Shown here piece after piece: positions 62,757 to 64,000 of a stretch of DNA of 64,000 nucleotides; within the stretch, counting starts at the first letter, position 1; the number at the start of each line of letters is the position of its first letter. The position numbers and the translations under genes were made by a program. Where the stretch lies: assembly GCF_016892625.1 (NCBI RefSeq), contig NZ_JAFEMW010000001.1, forward strand, positions 1,488,001-1,552,000. The letters run 5' to 3'. The notes under the pieces were generated by a model. It made no database searches. It saw nothing but the letters and a program-made list of their open reading frames with translations, and was not told the DNA's origin. The DNA is from Brevibacterium sp. RIT 803. GTDB lineage: Bacteria > Actinomycetota > Actinomycetes > Actinomycetales > Brevibacteriaceae.

Positions 62757-64000
62757 GTGAAGACCTCGCGTCTTGTGCTTGCCCCCGCAGTAGCCGTTGC
62801 ATTGACAGGTCTTGCTGGCGCTCCCGCGTTCGCAGCGACAGCGTCCGCTCCGGTGCCGGCAGGCCCGCTCTGTGCACATGAAGATGCACAGCAGTCAACC
62901 GACCCAGATTCCAAGGTTCCCGACAGCTCGGACCCACAGGCGACACTGTCTGATGCACAGGTCACCCGGGCCGATATCGCGGACCGCAAAAAGGGCATCG
63001 GGTTCTCCGGTACCGGATTCACCCCCGACAGCAAGGCGACCGTCACGGTCGTCGGCACCGACGGGTCCAAGTACTCGCCGGAGACCAAGCTGACCGTGGA
63101 CGAGAAGGGCAAGGTGTCCGGCACCTACTTCTTCTCCGTCACGGACAACGCCAAGGTTCCCTCTGGCGAATACTCGCTCTACCTCACCGATGAGAAGACC
63201 GAGAAGGACTCCTCGAAGGTCTCCTTCGAGGTCGTGGCCAGTGACTCGGACATCGACGAGGACGCCAAGGGCTCCGATTGCTCGCCCGCAACCGGAGCGG
63301 CCCCGGCGCCGTCCGAGACCGCCACTGATGAGCCATCCGCGACATCGACTCCGACCGAGACCAAATCGGAAGAGCCGAGCGAAGAGCCCACGGAAACCAA
63401 GGAAGCCCAGCAGCCCGCTGCTCCTAAGCCGACCGAGACTGAGACGAAGACTCCGGAACCGACGGAGACCGAAACTCAGACTCCCGAGCCGACCGAGACG
63501 GAATCCGAGACTCCCGAGCCGACGAAGACCGACGATAAGTCGGAGGCCCCTGCTCCCACCGAGGCCGAGTCCGAAGCTCCAGAGTCGGACGCTCCGAAGG
63601 CAGAACCGTCGGAGACGACCGCTCCGGCCAGCCCCGGCACCGATGACGGTGAGAAGAAGGCCGCGGCAACTGCGACCCAGGCGCTCATCATCGACCCGAC
63701 CGAGATCAGCTCCGAGGACTTCCTCAACGAGGGCATCAAGCTCGGCATCACCGGCGCACAGCCAGGTGAGAAGATCACGATCACAGTCGAGCACGCTCAG
63801 GGCAAGGTCGATCGCTACACGATGACCAAGGAAGCCGACTCCGAGGGCAAAGCCACCTTCGGCGTGCAGGCGAAGGTGAAGGCTGTGCTGGGAACGTACA
63901 ACGTCACCGCCCAGGCCGACAGCTTCGACAAGGCACAGGGCGGCAGCTTCACGGTCGTCACCAACGGCACCTCGGTCGATGAGGGCGGACAGAACGGCAG
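62757..64000 (+). CDS. large exported repeat-domain protein (3' truncated)
   Basis: 414 residues visible, open at the window end. Sec signal peptide (1-26, ending AFA before ATA), a first roughly 100-residue domain (about 62-162), a low-complexity linker (about 178-303) of repeated PTETE/TPEPTE units, and a second domain (about 309-403). Both domains resemble each other and the 527-626 domain of the wall-anchored M28 peptidase: an IDP-x3-I-x3-DF start, then T-x-TVE, a GKATFGV or AKFGV strand and a GSF-x-V end. Probably a cell-wall surface protein; an LPXTG end may lie beyond the window. GTG 62757 follows GAAAGG. Confidence 0.82.
   Translation, partial: MKTSRLVLAPAVAVALTGLAGAPAFAATASAPVPAGPLCAHEDAQQSTDPDSKVPDSSDPQATLSDAQVTRADIADRKKGIGFSGTGFTPDSKATVTVVGTDGSKYSPETKLTVDEKGKVSGTYFFSVTDNAKVPSGEYSLYLTDEKTEKDSSKVSFEVVASDSDIDEDAKGSDCSPATGAAPAPSETATDEPSATSTPTETKSEEPSEEPTETKEAQQPAAPKPTETETKTPEPTETETQTPEPTETESETPEPTKTDDKSEAPAPTEAESEAPESDAPKAEPSETTAPASPGTDDGEKKAAATATQALIIDPTEISSEDFLNEGIKLGITGAQPGEKITITVEHAQGKVDRYTMTKEADSEGKATFGVQAKVKAVLGTYNVTAQADSFDKAQGGSFTVVTNGTSVDEGGQNG

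Overview
The window reads as chromosome from a high-GC Gram-positive actinobacterium. The best guess is Brevibacterium or a close relative in the Micrococcales. Support comes from the uniformly high GC, GTG starts, many leaderless-type promoters, an oleA/oleBC/oleD olefin cluster with a fused OleB-OleC protein, an MrpA with MrpB fused to it, an SmtB-type ArsR sensor, LPXTG wall anchoring, and actinobacterial families such as DUF4235 and DUF3817. The genus is an inference. I see no rRNA, tRNA, insertion sequence, prophage or CRISPR array.

Layout. 1-4.8 kb: a head-to-head olefin operon (oleA truncated by the window edge, oleBC, oleD), meeting a membrane protein gene tail to tail. 5.7-8.6 kb: a short-chain dehydrogenase and a propionyl-CoA synthetase. 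8.6-15.3 kb: a regulatory stretch with a MarR regulator divergent from a low-complexity Gly/Phe/Pro/His protein across a perfect inverted repeat, a polyketide-cyclase-like protein, an LssY-type membrane protein, a MerR regulator fused to HEAT repeats next to a free HEAT protein, and a GyrI-like protein. 15.4-24.9 kb: a lysozyme-like exported protein, a zinc-type ArsR sensor, an EamA exporter with a class I aminotransferase and a CMD-family protein, a cupin, a glutamate-cysteine ligase homologue, an M20 peptidase, an FkbM methyltransferase and an enolase-superfamily racemase/OSBS. 24.9-28.7 kb: a dicarboxylate module (DASS transporter, LysR regulator, tartrate/D-malate dehydrogenase). 28.8-34.4 kb: a CDF metal exporter, a flotillin, a DUF3817 protein and a sortase-anchored M28 peptidase. 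34.8-39.5 kb: a ferritin-like/VIT1 iron transporter, PabC, small membrane proteins, AroD and an alpha/beta hydrolase. 39.9-43.1 kb: a complete glycine-betaine-type ABC importer ended by a strong terminator. 43.2-46.7 kb: Ogt, then a copper/haem module (membrane protein, PCu(A)C lipoprotein, Tat-exported DyP peroxidase). 46.8-50.8 kb: a degenerate isochorismatase-like protein, NagA and an S9 peptidase. 50.8-60.6 kb: a nine-gene overlapping operon, mrpACDEFG, then response regulator, histidine kinase and lipoprotein. 60.9-64 kb: an unknown protein with dCTP deaminase, and a large exported protein running off the window.

Cross-cutting patterns. First, at least ten genes carry a TANNNT -10 box exactly 6-7 nt before the start codon, which suggests leaderless transcripts. 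Second, direct repeats of the form rTNAC-N6-rTNAC lie upstream of the betaine importer, the lysozyme-like gene, the M28/VIT intergenic region and the large exported protein, suggesting one envelope/osmotic regulon, possibly MtrA-like. Third, the M28 peptidase and the large exported protein share the same roughly 100-residue wall domain. The most system-like clusters are the Mrp antiporter/two-component operon, the copper/DyP operon behind a perfect palindrome, and the paired HEAT proteins with their own operator.
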